The notes under the pieces are model-generated. The model made no database searches. It was given only the letters and a program-made list of their open reading frames with translations, and was not told the origin of the DNA. Both the position numbers and the translations under genes were made by a program. A stretch of 6,353 bases of DNA, taken from NCBI GenBank assembly GCA_031273445.1, contig JAISRV010000186.1:1-6353 (forward strand). The letters run 5' to 3'. Positions within the stretch are counted from its first letter, which is position 1; each line of letters starts with the position of its first letter. This DNA comes from Candidatus Adiutrix sp. (GTDB taxonomy: Bacteria; Desulfobacterota; Desulfarculia; Adiutricales; Adiutricaceae). Positions 1-6,253 of this stretch are shown here, one piece after another.

Positions 1-2
1 AT

Positions 3-1181
3 TCAGGGCAGACGGCACAGCGTCTCTTTGGTCACCGGCATAAATTCCACCGGCGTTTGACCCTGGCCGCCTGGGGCCAGCTGGTAGACGGTCAGGGAAT
101 GGAAACTCTGGCCGGTTAAAAAAGCCAGCATATCCGCGGAGGTTTCGCCGCTGGAGACGGCCTTTATCGCTATGTTCATGGCGTCGTAGGCCATGGCGGC
201 CAGCCAGGTCGGCCTGGCGCGCCATTTTTCTATATAGCCGCGGTTGAATTCCGCCACGGCGGCGTTTTTTTCGTTGGCGAGATTCACCGGCAGGGTTATT
301 TTTAAATTCAAGTCCAGGGCGGCGAAAGCCGCGCCGACCTCTCGAAAGGCCAGGGAGGCGCCGCCCCACAGCGGGGCTTTGCTGAATTTGGAGGCGGCCA
401 GCCAGGGGGCCAGATCCAGGGCCCGGCTCTGATCGACGGCCAGGACGATTATATCGGGCGCATTTTTGCCCAACTCGCTCAAGCCGTCGGGGCTCATGAG
501 CCGGGAGGCGGGAACGGTCAGGACAAGGGCCTTTTTGTCCAGGGGCTTCAGCGGCGGCGCGGCCTTGGGAGGTTTGGCCTCGCCGGCCGCCTGGGGCGGC
601 GCCGGGGCCGGGGGCTCGGCCAGGGTCTCTTGCAGCGCTTCGGCCAGAGCCTGTTCATGGCTCTGGTCTTCGTCGTTGGTTATGATCAGGATGACCCGGG
701 GCCGCCTGGTCATGCGCAGCATTTCCAGAGCCATGAAGACGCCCTGCTCCTGAAGGGAAGGCATGAGCCGGAAAAAATTTTCGTGGCCGTGGGCCGAGGC
801 CGCGTTGGTCATGAAGAAGGGCATCAGCACCGGCTTTTTGGCGAAGATATATTTAGGCGCGTCTTCGCGGAAGTTGCTTTCCGTGAAATAGCCCAGCACC
901 AGCGCCACTTCGCCTAACAGCGGGCCTGTTTCGGCGGCCGCCTCATCGACCAGGGCCAGTTTCAGCCCGCCGCCCCAGGTTTTGAGGGCCAGTTCTGCCC
1001 CCTGCCGGGCTTCTTCGCCGAAGGGGGCCAGGGGGCCGCTCAAGGGCGCTTTGAACATCAAGGCCCCGGGCGACGACCGGAGGTCCGGGGGCTCGCCCTC
1101 GTCGGCGCGGGCGGGCCCGGGGCTGAAAGGTGAGGCCGAATGCAGCATGACGAACAAGAGGGCGGCGACAAGTTTCAACAT
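3..1181 (-). CDS. Secreted type I periplasmic-binding-protein-like protein (LivJ / LpoA-like fold)
   Basis: Probable periplasmic protein of the type I ligand-binding fold shared by branched-chain amino-acid receptors and LpoA-type penicillin-binding-protein activators; the ligand or partner is unknown. The ATG at 1181 gives 392 residues. I prefer it to the in-frame GTG at 1190 because AAGGTGA lies five bases before the ATG and the GTG falls inside that ribosome site. Residues 1-26 look like a signal peptide (basic start, hydrophobic core, cut after Ala-Arg-Ala). There is no lipobox cysteine; the only cysteine is near the C-terminus, so it is not a lipoprotein. PLSGPLAPFG at 46-55 followed by a GAELAL helix is typical of the first lobe, and WLAAMAYDAMNIA near 326-338 of the late helix. 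A Pro/Ala/Lys-rich stretch at about 186-215 interrupts the domain. No ABC transporter genes are adjacent; it follows der directly. Fold is fairly sure, role is not. Confidence 0.75.
   Translation of the reverse strand: MLKLVAALLFVMLHSASPFSPGPARADEGEPPDLRSSPGALMFKAPLSGPLAPFGEEARQGAELALKTWGGGLKLALVDEAAAETGPLLGEVALVLGYFTESNFREDAPKYIFAKKPVLMPFFMTNAASAHGHENFFRLMPSLQEQGVFMALEMLRMTRRPRVILIITNDEDQSHEQALAEALQETLAEPPAPAPPQAAGEAKPPKAAPPLKPLDKKALVLTVPASRLMSPDGLSELGKNAPDIIVLAVDQSRALDLAPWLAASKFSKAPLWGGASLAFREVGAAFAALDLNLKITLPVNLANEKNAAVAEFNRGYIEKWRARPTWLAAMAYDAMNIAIKAVSSGETSADMLAFLTGQSFHSLTVYQLAPGGQGQTPVEFMPVTKETLCRLP
537..626 (-). other. Low-complexity Pro/Ala/Lys-rich segment inside the envelope protein
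   Basis: About 30 codons encode almost only Pro, Ala, Lys, Gln, Glu and Leu. They sit between a strand-forming VILIITND segment and the ALVLTV segment, where a compact binding-protein fold would not need a long loop. It is probably a disordered surface insertion. The reading frame stays open through it, so there is no sign of a frameshift. Confidence 0.6.
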
Positions 1182-1186
1182 TTTAT

Positions 1187-1193
1187 TCACCTT
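1187..1193 (-). promoter_or_regulatory. Ribosome binding site for the envelope protein, overlapping the der stop codon
   Basis: AAGGTGA lies five bases upstream of the ATG at 1181 and is close to the Shine-Dalgarno consensus. Its last three bases are the der stop codon TGA. Termination on der and initiation on the next gene are therefore likely coupled. The site decides the start in favour of ATG 1181 over GTG 1190. Confidence 0.65.
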
Positions 1194-2512
1194 GCGTGGC
1201 GGCCGCTTCTGGCGCGCAGAATCAGGCGCACCGGCGCCAGGTCCAGGTTGAAAGCCTCTTTGAGGCGGTTGGCCAGAAAACGGCGGTAAGAAAAATGAAC
1301 CGAGCCGGGCTTGTTGGTAAAGACCACAAAGGTCGGCGGACAGGTTGAGACCTGGGTCGCATAATAGAATTTCAGCCGCCCCCGGCCGGCATAGGGCGGG
1401 GTGTGGCTTTCCGCCGCCGCGTCTATGACGCGGTTGACCTCGGCGGTGGCGGCGCGGAAGCGATACTGAGTCATGATTTTGTCGATATATTGAAAAAGCT
1501 GATCCAGCCGAAGCCCGGTTTTAGCCGAAGCGGCGACCACCGGGGCTTTTTCCAGGAAGAACATCTTCAAGTCCAAGCCGCGCTGAAGCTCTTTTCTGGT
1601 CTCGTCTTTTTTTTTGACCGCGTCCCATTTGTTGGCCATGACGACGACCGGGCGCCCCCGTTCATGGGCGTAACCGGCGATATGGGCGTCCTGTTCCGAC
1701 AGGCCCTCCAGCGCGTCCACGACTAAAATGGCCATATCCGCCCGGTCCAGACTTTTGAGCGCGCGCATGACTGAAAGTTTTTCCAGTTTTTCGTCCACTT
1801 TGCCGCGGCGCCGCACCCCGGCGGTGTCGACGAAGACATAGCGCCGGCCGCCGCGTTCAACCGCGACGTCGACCGCGTCGCGCGTGGTGCCCGGGCGCGA
1901 GTCCACCACCAGCCGGTCTTGGCCGCACAGTTTGTTGATCAGCGAAGATTTGCCGGCGTTGGGGCGGCCGACGACGGCCACGCGCGGCGCCTCGTCGGCC
2001 GCCTCGCTCCGTTCCCGCGGGTTGAGGTGGACGGCCAGGGCGTCTTTGAAATCGCGCAGGCCGTAACCGTGAGCCGCCGACACCGGCCACAGGCCCTCCA
2101 GCCCCAGTTCGTGAAATTCCGCCAGGTTTATTTCCTTTTCCGGCCCGTCTATTTTGTTGACCGCCACCAGATAGGGGCGGCCGGAGCGGCGCACCAGGTC
2201 GGCCAGTTCCCGGTCGTGAGGGGTGGGGCCGTCTTTGCCGTCCACCACCAGAACCGTGAGGTCGGCTTCGTCCAGCGCGGCCAGGGCCTGGGTTCTTATC
2301 TGGCCGATCAGGGGATCAAGGTCGGTGGGGTCGAAGCCGCCGGTGTCGATGACGGCGCCCTGGCGGTCGTCAATGTTTATGGGGCCGTAATGGCGGTCGC
2401 GGGTGACCCCGGGGCGGTCGTCGACCAGGGCCAGCGATTTTCCGGTCAGCCGGTTGAACAGGGTGGATTTGCCCACATTGGGACGCCCCACCAGGGCGAT
2501 TAAGGCGCACAT
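1187..2512 (-). CDS. der: Ribosome-associated double-domain GTPase Der (EngA)
   Basis: Essential GTPase that acts in late assembly of the 50S ribosomal subunit. The 441-residue length is normal for the family. Two complete G domains in tandem are diagnostic. The first has GRPNVGKST at 9-17, the switch I threonine in GVT at 35-37, DTGG at 56-59, NKID at 119-122 and SAA at 145-147. The second has GRPNAGKSS at 182-190, GTT at 208-210, DTAG at 229-232, NKWD at 294-297 and SAK at 329-331. A KH-like C-terminal domain runs from about 352 to the basic end. The ATG start has GGAG eight bases upstream, inside the preceding kinase gene, and the two genes overlap by 13 nt. All nucleotide-binding motifs look intact. 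Its product likely shares transcript control with era and rnc upstream. Confidence 0.98.
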   Translation of the reverse strand: MCALIALVGRPNVGKSTLFNRLTGKSLALVDDRPGVTRDRHYGPINIDDRQGAVIDTGGFDPTDLDPLIGQIRTQALAALDEADLTVLVVDGKDGPTPHDRELADLVRRSGRPYLVAVNKIDGPEKEINLAEFHELGLEGLWPVSAAHGYGLRDFKDALAVHLNPRERSEAADEAPRVAVVGRPNAGKSSLINKLCGQDRLVVDSRPGTTRDAVDVAVERGGRRYVFVDTAGVRRRGKVDEKLEKLSVMRALKSLDRADMAILVVDALEGLSEQDAHIAGYAHERGRPVVVMANKWDAVKKKDETRKELQRGLDLKMFFLEKAPVVAASAKTGLRLDQLFQYIDKIMTQYRFRAATAEVNRVIDAAAESHTPPYAGRGRLKFYYATQVSTCPPTFVVFTNKPGSVHFSYRRFLANRLKEAFNLDLAPVRLILRARSGRHAR

Positions 2513-3507
2513 CTTGCGTTCTCCATCTGCCGTGCGGCTTCGTTGACGACGTCGCGAAGAAGGGGGAAGGCGGCCGCTTCGGGCCTGGAAAGTTGGGCGG
2601 TCAGCCGTTTCAGGGCGGGCCGCATGGGGGCGGCGAAGTTTTTCTTCCCGGCGGCGGCGAGTTTGCCGTAGGCGCCGAGAGCCTGCATCAGGCGGGCCGC
2701 GGCCAGTAGCCCCAGACCGCGGCGCAGGCGGGCCGCCCGGGCCGCGTCATAGCCCGCGGCCCGGATATAGGCGGCCACAAGTTCGGTTTTCAGGGCGGCC
2801 TCAATCTCCGCATACGGGTCTTCCAGGAGGCTGGCCAGGTCATAGGCCGCCGGCCCCAGGCGCGCCCCCTGCCAGTCCAGGACATGAACGAGGCCGTTTT
2901 TGACCATCAGGTTGCGGCTCTGGTAGTCGCGGTGCATCAGGACGCATTCACGGGGCTCGGGCGCGGCCAGACGGCTGAAGGCCCTGGCTTCGGCCGTCAG
3001 GCCGCGCGGCAGTTTGGCCCAGCCCAGATAGCCGCGCAAAAAGGCTTCAAAAAAGTAACAGGCTTCCCGTGCATAGATCAAGGCGGCGTCGTAACGCCGG
3101 CTCTGAAAGCTCCAGGCGGGGCTAAAGCCGTCCAGAGCCAGGGCGTGGAAACGGGCCAGCAGTTCGGCCGCCTGAAGATACAGCCCGCGGCGCCCGGCCG
3201 GCGGCTCTTCGGCCAGACGCCGCGGCCCCAGGTCCTCCAAAAGGAAAAAGCCGCGGCCTGGATTATGCTCGTAAATGCGCGGCAGCGAAAGGCCCTTGAA
3301 CCACAGGTGGCGGCCGATGGTCAGCCAGGCCAGGTTTTCGCGGGGGTCCGGCCCGTGGAGGGCGAGCAGCCCGCGGCCTTCAAGGCGAAAATAGCGCCGG
3401 TCGCCGCCGTCTCCGGCCAGCGGGCTTAATTCGACCTGGCCCCCCAGGCGGGCGCCGGCCCAGGCGGCCAGATCGGCGCGCGTGGTCTCGTCAGCCTTAG
3501 TCATCAC
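2500..3507 (-). CDS. amgK: AmgK-like anomeric amino-sugar kinase (aminoglycoside phosphotransferase fold, COG3178 type)
   Basis: Probable cytoplasmic kinase that phosphorylates recovered N-acetylmuramate (and perhaps GlcNAc) at C1, giving MurNAc-1-phosphate for MurU. It has 335 residues with the choline-kinase/APH fold. The N-lobe motif GDGGDRRYFRL is at 32-42 and the hinge LEDLG at 90-94. The catalytic loop HRDYQSRNLM at 192-201 supplies Asp194 and Asn199, and DWQGARLGPAAYDLASLLEDP at 211-231 supplies the metal-binding Asp211. The strand at 46-52 (GLLALHG) has no lysine where many APH-type kinases carry one. Overlap with murU is 11 nt, and with der 13 nt. The first two codons are GTG ATG, so the ATG at 3504 is an equally good start. 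Function rests on fold plus the murU neighbour; a different small-molecule kinase is possible. An antibiotic-resistance role is unlikely in this context. Confidence 0.75.
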   Translation of the reverse strand: MMTKADETTRADLAAWAGARLGGQVELSPLAGDGGDRRYFRLEGRGLLALHGPDPRENLAWLTIGRHLWFKGLSLPRIYEHNPGRGFFLLEDLGPRRLAEEPPAGRRGLYLQAAELLARFHALALDGFSPAWSFQSRRYDAALIYAREACYFFEAFLRGYLGWAKLPRGLTAEARAFSRLAAPEPRECVLMHRDYQSRNLMVKNGLVHVLDWQGARLGPAAYDLASLLEDPYAEIEAALKTELVAAYIRAAGYDAARAARLRRGLGLLAAARLMQALGAYGKLAAAGKKNFAAPMRPALKRLTAQLSRPEAAAFPLLRDVVNEAARQMENARCAP

Positions 3508-4438
3508 GGCGCGTCCCCCCGTCGCAGAACACTATGAGCGCGTCGGCGGCCGCGCTTCCGGCCGCCACCGCGTTTTTTGCGGAGGCGTCGCCTAAAATGA
3601 CCGAGTCGGGCCAGATGACGCAGTTTTCGACCGCGGCCCCCGGCTGAATGACCGCGTCTCGCCCGATCACGTTCCAGCCGCTCAGGCGGGCGCCTTCCGT
3701 CCGGGCGGTGGAGTGGATGATGGAGCGCCCGGCGGCCAGGCTGCGGTTGAGATCCCAATAGTCGGCGGCCGTGCCGATGTCGCGCCAGATGGCCGGCTCA
3801 TACAGCCAGCCGAAAACAGAGGCGCCCGCCGCCATGGCGGAGGCGAAGACCTCGATTATGTCGCTCGGCCCCGGCGGCGTCAGATCGAAGATGGCCGGGG
3901 AGAGGGCCATGAGGCCGCAGTAGCTCTGACGCGATATTTCGCCCGCCGCCGCTTCCGGCCGGCGGAAGGCCAGGATGCGCCCGCCTTCGCCTACGGCCAC
4001 GTTGGCTGTCTCCGGGCGCTCAATGAGCCCCAGCGTGGCCAGGCGGCCGGGGTCGGCCAGATGGGCCCGGGCCAGTTTCACCAGGTCGAAGTCGGAGAAA
4101 ATGTCGGCGTTGACCACCAGAAAATCGCGGTCGCCCAACAACGCGGCCGCCTGTCTGACGCCGCCGCCTGAGCCTAGGATCTCGGCTTCCGGCGAGGGGA
4201 GTATTTCCAGCCGGCCGGCGAAGCTTCTGGCCAAAAGGTCGATGCGTTCCAGCATCATCGGGGCCAGGTAATGGGCGTTTATGACCAAACGTTTGACCCC
4301 GGCCGAAGATAAAAATTCGGCCCACCATTCCAGCATGGTTTTGTTCAGAACCGGGAAAAGAGGCTTGGGCCGCAAGAGGCTCAAAGGCCTTAAGCGCGTG
4401 CCCAGCCCGGCCCCCAGGATCATGGCCGTCTCGATCAT
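3497..4438 (-). CDS. murU: MurU-like sugar-1-phosphate nucleotidyltransferase with C-terminal left-handed beta-helix extension
   Basis: Probable uridylyltransferase that converts MurNAc-1-phosphate and UTP to UDP-MurNAc in the MurA/MurB-bypassing recycling route. The Rossmann-type nucleotidyltransferase domain shows GAGLGTRLRPLS at 9-20, RPKPLFPV at 23-30, GSGGGV at 89-94, VNADI at 109-113 (metal-binding Asp) and WRDIGT at 218-223. The GGG loop and the FLVVNADIFSDFDL stretch resemble MurU more than RmlA or GMP-type enzymes. At 313 residues it is about 90 longer than the Pseudomonas-type MurU I know. Residues about 240-305 contain hexapeptide-like turns (GWNVIGRDAVIQPGAAVENCVI), as in GlmU or GDP-mannose pyrophosphorylases, so substrate specificity is less certain. 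ATG start with AGG seven bases upstream after a 54-nt gap from era. Overlap with the kinase supports a two-step pathway. Confidence 0.75.
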   Translation of the reverse strand: MIETAMILGAGLGTRLRPLSLLRPKPLFPVLNKTMLEWWAEFLSSAGVKRLVINAHYLAPMMLERIDLLARSFAGRLEILPSPEAEILGSGGGVRQAAALLGDRDFLVVNADIFSDFDLVKLARAHLADPGRLATLGLIERPETANVAVGEGGRILAFRRPEAAAGEISRQSYCGLMALSPAIFDLTPPGPSDIIEVFASAMAAGASVFGWLYEPAIWRDIGTAADYWDLNRSLAAGRSIIHSTARTEGARLSGWNVIGRDAVIQPGAAVENCVIWPDSVILGDASAKNAVAAGSAAADALIVFCDGGTRRDD

Positions 4439-4492
4439 AGCGTCGCCTGAATTCCGGCCGGCCGCTCCAACCTGACAAGGGGATGACGGATT
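4439..4492 (-). other. Short era-murU intergenic gap
   Basis: This 54-nt spacer is the only gap of note downstream of rnc. It contains a perfect 10-base palindrome CGGCCGGCCG at 4455-4464 and the murU ribosome site (AGG, seven bases before ATG). There is no stem followed by a T run, so I see no terminator. Read-through from era to murU is expected. Confidence 0.5.
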
Positions 4493-5401
4493 TCAGCCAT
4501 TACGGTCACCGTAGCCGAATTCCAGAAGCGCGGCTTTTTTCTTGCTCCAGTCCTTGGTGGCGCGCACAAAGAGTTTCAGGAAGACTTTCCCGCCGACCAG
4601 CCGCTCTATGTTCAGCCGGGCCGACCGGCCGATGTTTTTCAGCATATTCCCGCCCCGGCCGATGACCACGCCTTTCTGACTTTCCTTCTCCACATGTATG
4701 GTGGCGGCTATGTTTATTATGTGCGCCTCTTCTTTGAATTCGTCTATGGTCACGGCGGCGGAATAGGGTATTTCCTGGCTGGTCAGCTTAAAGACGGCTT
4801 CGCGGACCATTTCGGCGGCGATGACGCGCTCGGGCTGATCCGTCAGGGCGTCTTCAGGGTAGAAGGGCGGATTTTCCGGCAAAGCCTTGATGAGTTCCCG
4901 CAGCAGTTCCGGCGTCCCGTCGCCGTTTTTGGCCGATATCGGCACTATGGCCAGGGGCGACAATTTGTCTTCTATCTCCTTGATCAGGGGGAGGAGGGCG
5001 GTTTTGTCCTCCAGAAGATCGACCTTGTTGACGGCCGCCAGAAGAGGGCGGCCGGCGCGGCCGGCGATTATGTCCAGGGCCGTCTGATGCTCGGCGCCGC
5101 GGCGCAGCCCGTCCACGATCCACAGCGTCACGTCGCTGTCTGCCAGCGCGGCCAGCGCCCGTTTCATCATTTCCCGGTTCAGCAGGGCGCGCCCCGCGTC
5201 GTGAAGGCCCGGGGTGTCCCAGAAGATGAGCTGTGCCTCCGGCTCGGTTCTGACCCCCAGGATACGGTGGCGGGTGGTCTGCGGCTTGGCGGCCACGATG
5301 GCCACTTTCTCGCCCAGAACCTGGTTCAGAAAGGTCGATTTGCCGGCGTTGGGGGCGCCGACGATGGCCACAAAGCCGGCTTTATGCGTGCCGTCAGTCA
5401 T
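4493..5401 (-). CDS. era: GTPase Era, 30S ribosomal subunit maturation
   Basis: Membrane-associated GTPase that binds the 3' end of 16S rRNA and helps mature the 30S subunit. The 302-residue length is normal. The G domain has GAPNAGKS at 15-22, the Era-specific switch QTTRHR at 41-46, DTPG at 62-65, NKVD at 125-128 and SAK at 156-158. The type II KH domain contains GRGGNMLKNIG at 248-258 and ends in the usual aromatic VRATKDW...FGYGDRNG tail. The ATG start has GGAG six bases upstream and overlaps the rnc stop region by 8 nt. The rnc-era pairing is conserved widely in bacteria. By hand count 11 of its 22 isoleucine codons are ATA and none are ATT, which is unusual for a GC-rich gene. Confidence 0.98.
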   Translation of the reverse strand: MTDGTHKAGFVAIVGAPNAGKSTFLNQVLGEKVAIVAAKPQTTRHRILGVRTEPEAQLIFWDTPGLHDAGRALLNREMMKRALAALADSDVTLWIVDGLRRGAEHQTALDIIAGRAGRPLLAAVNKVDLLEDKTALLPLIKEIEDKLSPLAIVPISAKNGDGTPELLRELIKALPENPPFYPEDALTDQPERVIAAEMVREAVFKLTSQEIPYSAAVTIDEFKEEAHIINIAATIHVEKESQKGVVIGRGGNMLKNIGRSARLNIERLVGGKVFLKLFVRATKDWSKKKAALLEFGYGDRNG

Positions 5402-6128
5402 TATCGTCTCCGTGTCCGGCCGCTTTTTCAGGTCGGGCCTTGCGGGCGACTAAAAGGGCCAGGGCCTCTTTGGCGGCCAGTTGTTCGGCTTCTTTTTTGG
5501 AGCCGGCCGCGCCTTTAGCCAGCTTTTCGCCGCTCAGACTCACGGCCATGGTAAAAAAACGGGCGTGGGCCGGCCCTTCGACGTCCACCAGTTCATAGAC
5601 GGGGGCGCCCTGCCCGTGTCTCTGAGTTTCTTCCTGCAGCCGGGTCTTGAAGTCGGCCAGCATGTCCGCCCAAGCGCCGGGGTTGGCCAGATATGGCTTC
5701 CAGAGGCGCCGGGCCACCTCGGCGGCGGCCTTAAAGCCCCCGTCGAGATGCACCGCGCCCAATAGCGCTTCCAGCGCGTCGGCCAGAACGGAGGGCTTCT
5801 GGCGGCCTCCGCCGTGGGCTTCGCCCGCCCCCAGTATGATCGCCTCGCCCAGGCGCAGACGCCTGGCCACTTCGGCCAGCCGCGCTTCGCAGACGAGCGC
5901 GGCCCGAATGCGGGACATGTCCCCTTCCGTCAGCCGTGGTTCATGGTGATATAAAAATTCGCTGACGATCAGCTCCAGCACGGCGTCGCCTAAAAATTCC
6001 AGTCGCTGGTTGTCGGTTTCGCCGGCTTCGTCTTCAGGCCCTGTTTTAGGCGTCGAGGCGGAGCGGTGCGTCAAGGCGGCGGTCAAAAGGGCCTGGTCGT
6101 CAAAGCGATAATTGAGTCGTTCCAGCAT
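5394..6128 (-). CDS. rnc: Ribonuclease III
   Basis: Double-strand-specific endoribonuclease that processes rRNA precursors and structured mRNAs, working as a dimer with Mg2+. From the ATG at 6128 it has 244 residues. The signature NQRLEFLGD at 40-48 carries catalytic Glu44 and Asp48, and ADALEALLG near 116-124 carries Asp117 and Glu120. TEGDMSRIR follows at 67-75. The dsRNA-binding domain spans about 157-228 and ends with GSKKEAEQLAAKEAL. The first signature position is Gln41 where E. coli has Glu38, a substitution the family tolerates. An in-frame TTG at 6173 would add 15 residues, but those codons look non-coding, lack a ribosome site and are not typical of the family, so I chose ATG. The ATG itself has only a weak site (GGGA eight bases upstream). 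The end overlaps era by 8 nt. Confidence 0.96.
   Translation of the reverse strand: MLERLNYRFDDQALLTAALTHRSASTPKTGPEDEAGETDNQRLEFLGDAVLELIVSEFLYHHEPRLTEGDMSRIRAALVCEARLAEVARRLRLGEAIILGAGEAHGGGRQKPSVLADALEALLGAVHLDGGFKAAAEVARRLWKPYLANPGAWADMLADFKTRLQEETQRHGQGAPVYELVDVEGPAHARFFTMAVSLSGEKLAKGAAGSKKEAEQLAAKEALALLVARKARPEKAAGHGDDND
5408..5411 (-). promoter_or_regulatory. Ribosome binding site of era, inside rnc
   Basis: GGAG lies six bases upstream of the era ATG and is part of the penultimate codons of rnc. Because the site is translated as rnc sequence, era initiation is probably coupled to ribosomes finishing rnc. Confidence 0.55.
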
Positions 6129-6129
6129 T

Positions 6130-6158
6130 ATTATAGTCCCGGCAGTCGAACATATCAG
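6130..6158 (-). promoter_or_regulatory. Possible sigma-70 promoter overlapping the rnc start
   Basis: On the minus strand CTGATA (6158-6153, four of six matches to the -35 consensus) is followed by 17 bases and then a perfect TATAAT (6135-6130). The -10 box ends one base before the rnc ATG, so a transcript would begin just inside rnc. It would then serve era and the genes below rather than a full rnc. Alternatively it is a chance match in a locally AT-rich stretch. Confidence 0.3.
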
Positions 6159-6173
6159 TTTCCGGACGACCAA

Positions 6174-6253
6174 ATCTCTGTGATTTCAGGCTTTGATGAA
6201 ATCCGTATTGACGCGTTTAGTCGGCGGGCAATAAATTTTTTGTTTCCCGGCCC
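6174..6253 (-). other. mpl-rnc intergenic region
   Basis: This region of about 80 nt (longer if the rnc ATG is used) is clearly AT-richer than the genes around it and is the only sizeable non-coding stretch in the window. It holds A and T runs just after the mpl stop codon and a 7-bp inverted repeat. I see no good terminator: the only stem near the mpl stop is four base pairs. It is the natural place for a promoter or for leader structures that control rnc. Confidence 0.5.
6182..6203 (-). repeat. 7-bp perfect inverted repeat upstream of rnc
   Basis: GATTTCA and TGAAATC are perfect reverse complements separated by eight bases (TCAAAGCC on the minus strand). The repeat could form a modest stem-loop in a leader RNA or be an operator half-site pair. 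It is followed by no T run, so it is not a canonical terminator. Confidence 0.45.

Noticed and set aside
1919..2503. 194-codon plus-strand open frame opposite der
   Set aside because: Antisense to an intact Der G domain; no recognisable motif or ribosome site.
2884..3429. 181-codon plus-strand open frame opposite the AmgK-like gene
   Set aside because: Mirror frame of a GC-rich gene, with no domain signature.
2500..3507. Aminoglycoside resistance gene
   Set aside because: The fold is shared with aminoglycoside phosphotransferases, but the adjacent MurU-like gene and chromosomal housekeeping context fit a sugar kinase.
4455..4464. Perfect palindrome CGGCCGGCCG between era and murU
   Set aside because: Self-complementary GC octamers and decamers are expected often in such GC-rich DNA; no spacing or second copy suggests an operator.
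4020..4478. 152-codon minus-strand frame overlapping murU in another frame
   Set aside because: Arg/Pro/Gly-rich out-of-frame translation of murU; murU motifs are complete in their own frame.
4694..5518. 274-codon open frame on the plus strand opposite era and the end of rnc
   Set aside because: It lies antisense to two certain genes, has a Gly/Val/Gln/His-rich shadow-like composition, shows no domain and is explained by GC-rich codon bias.
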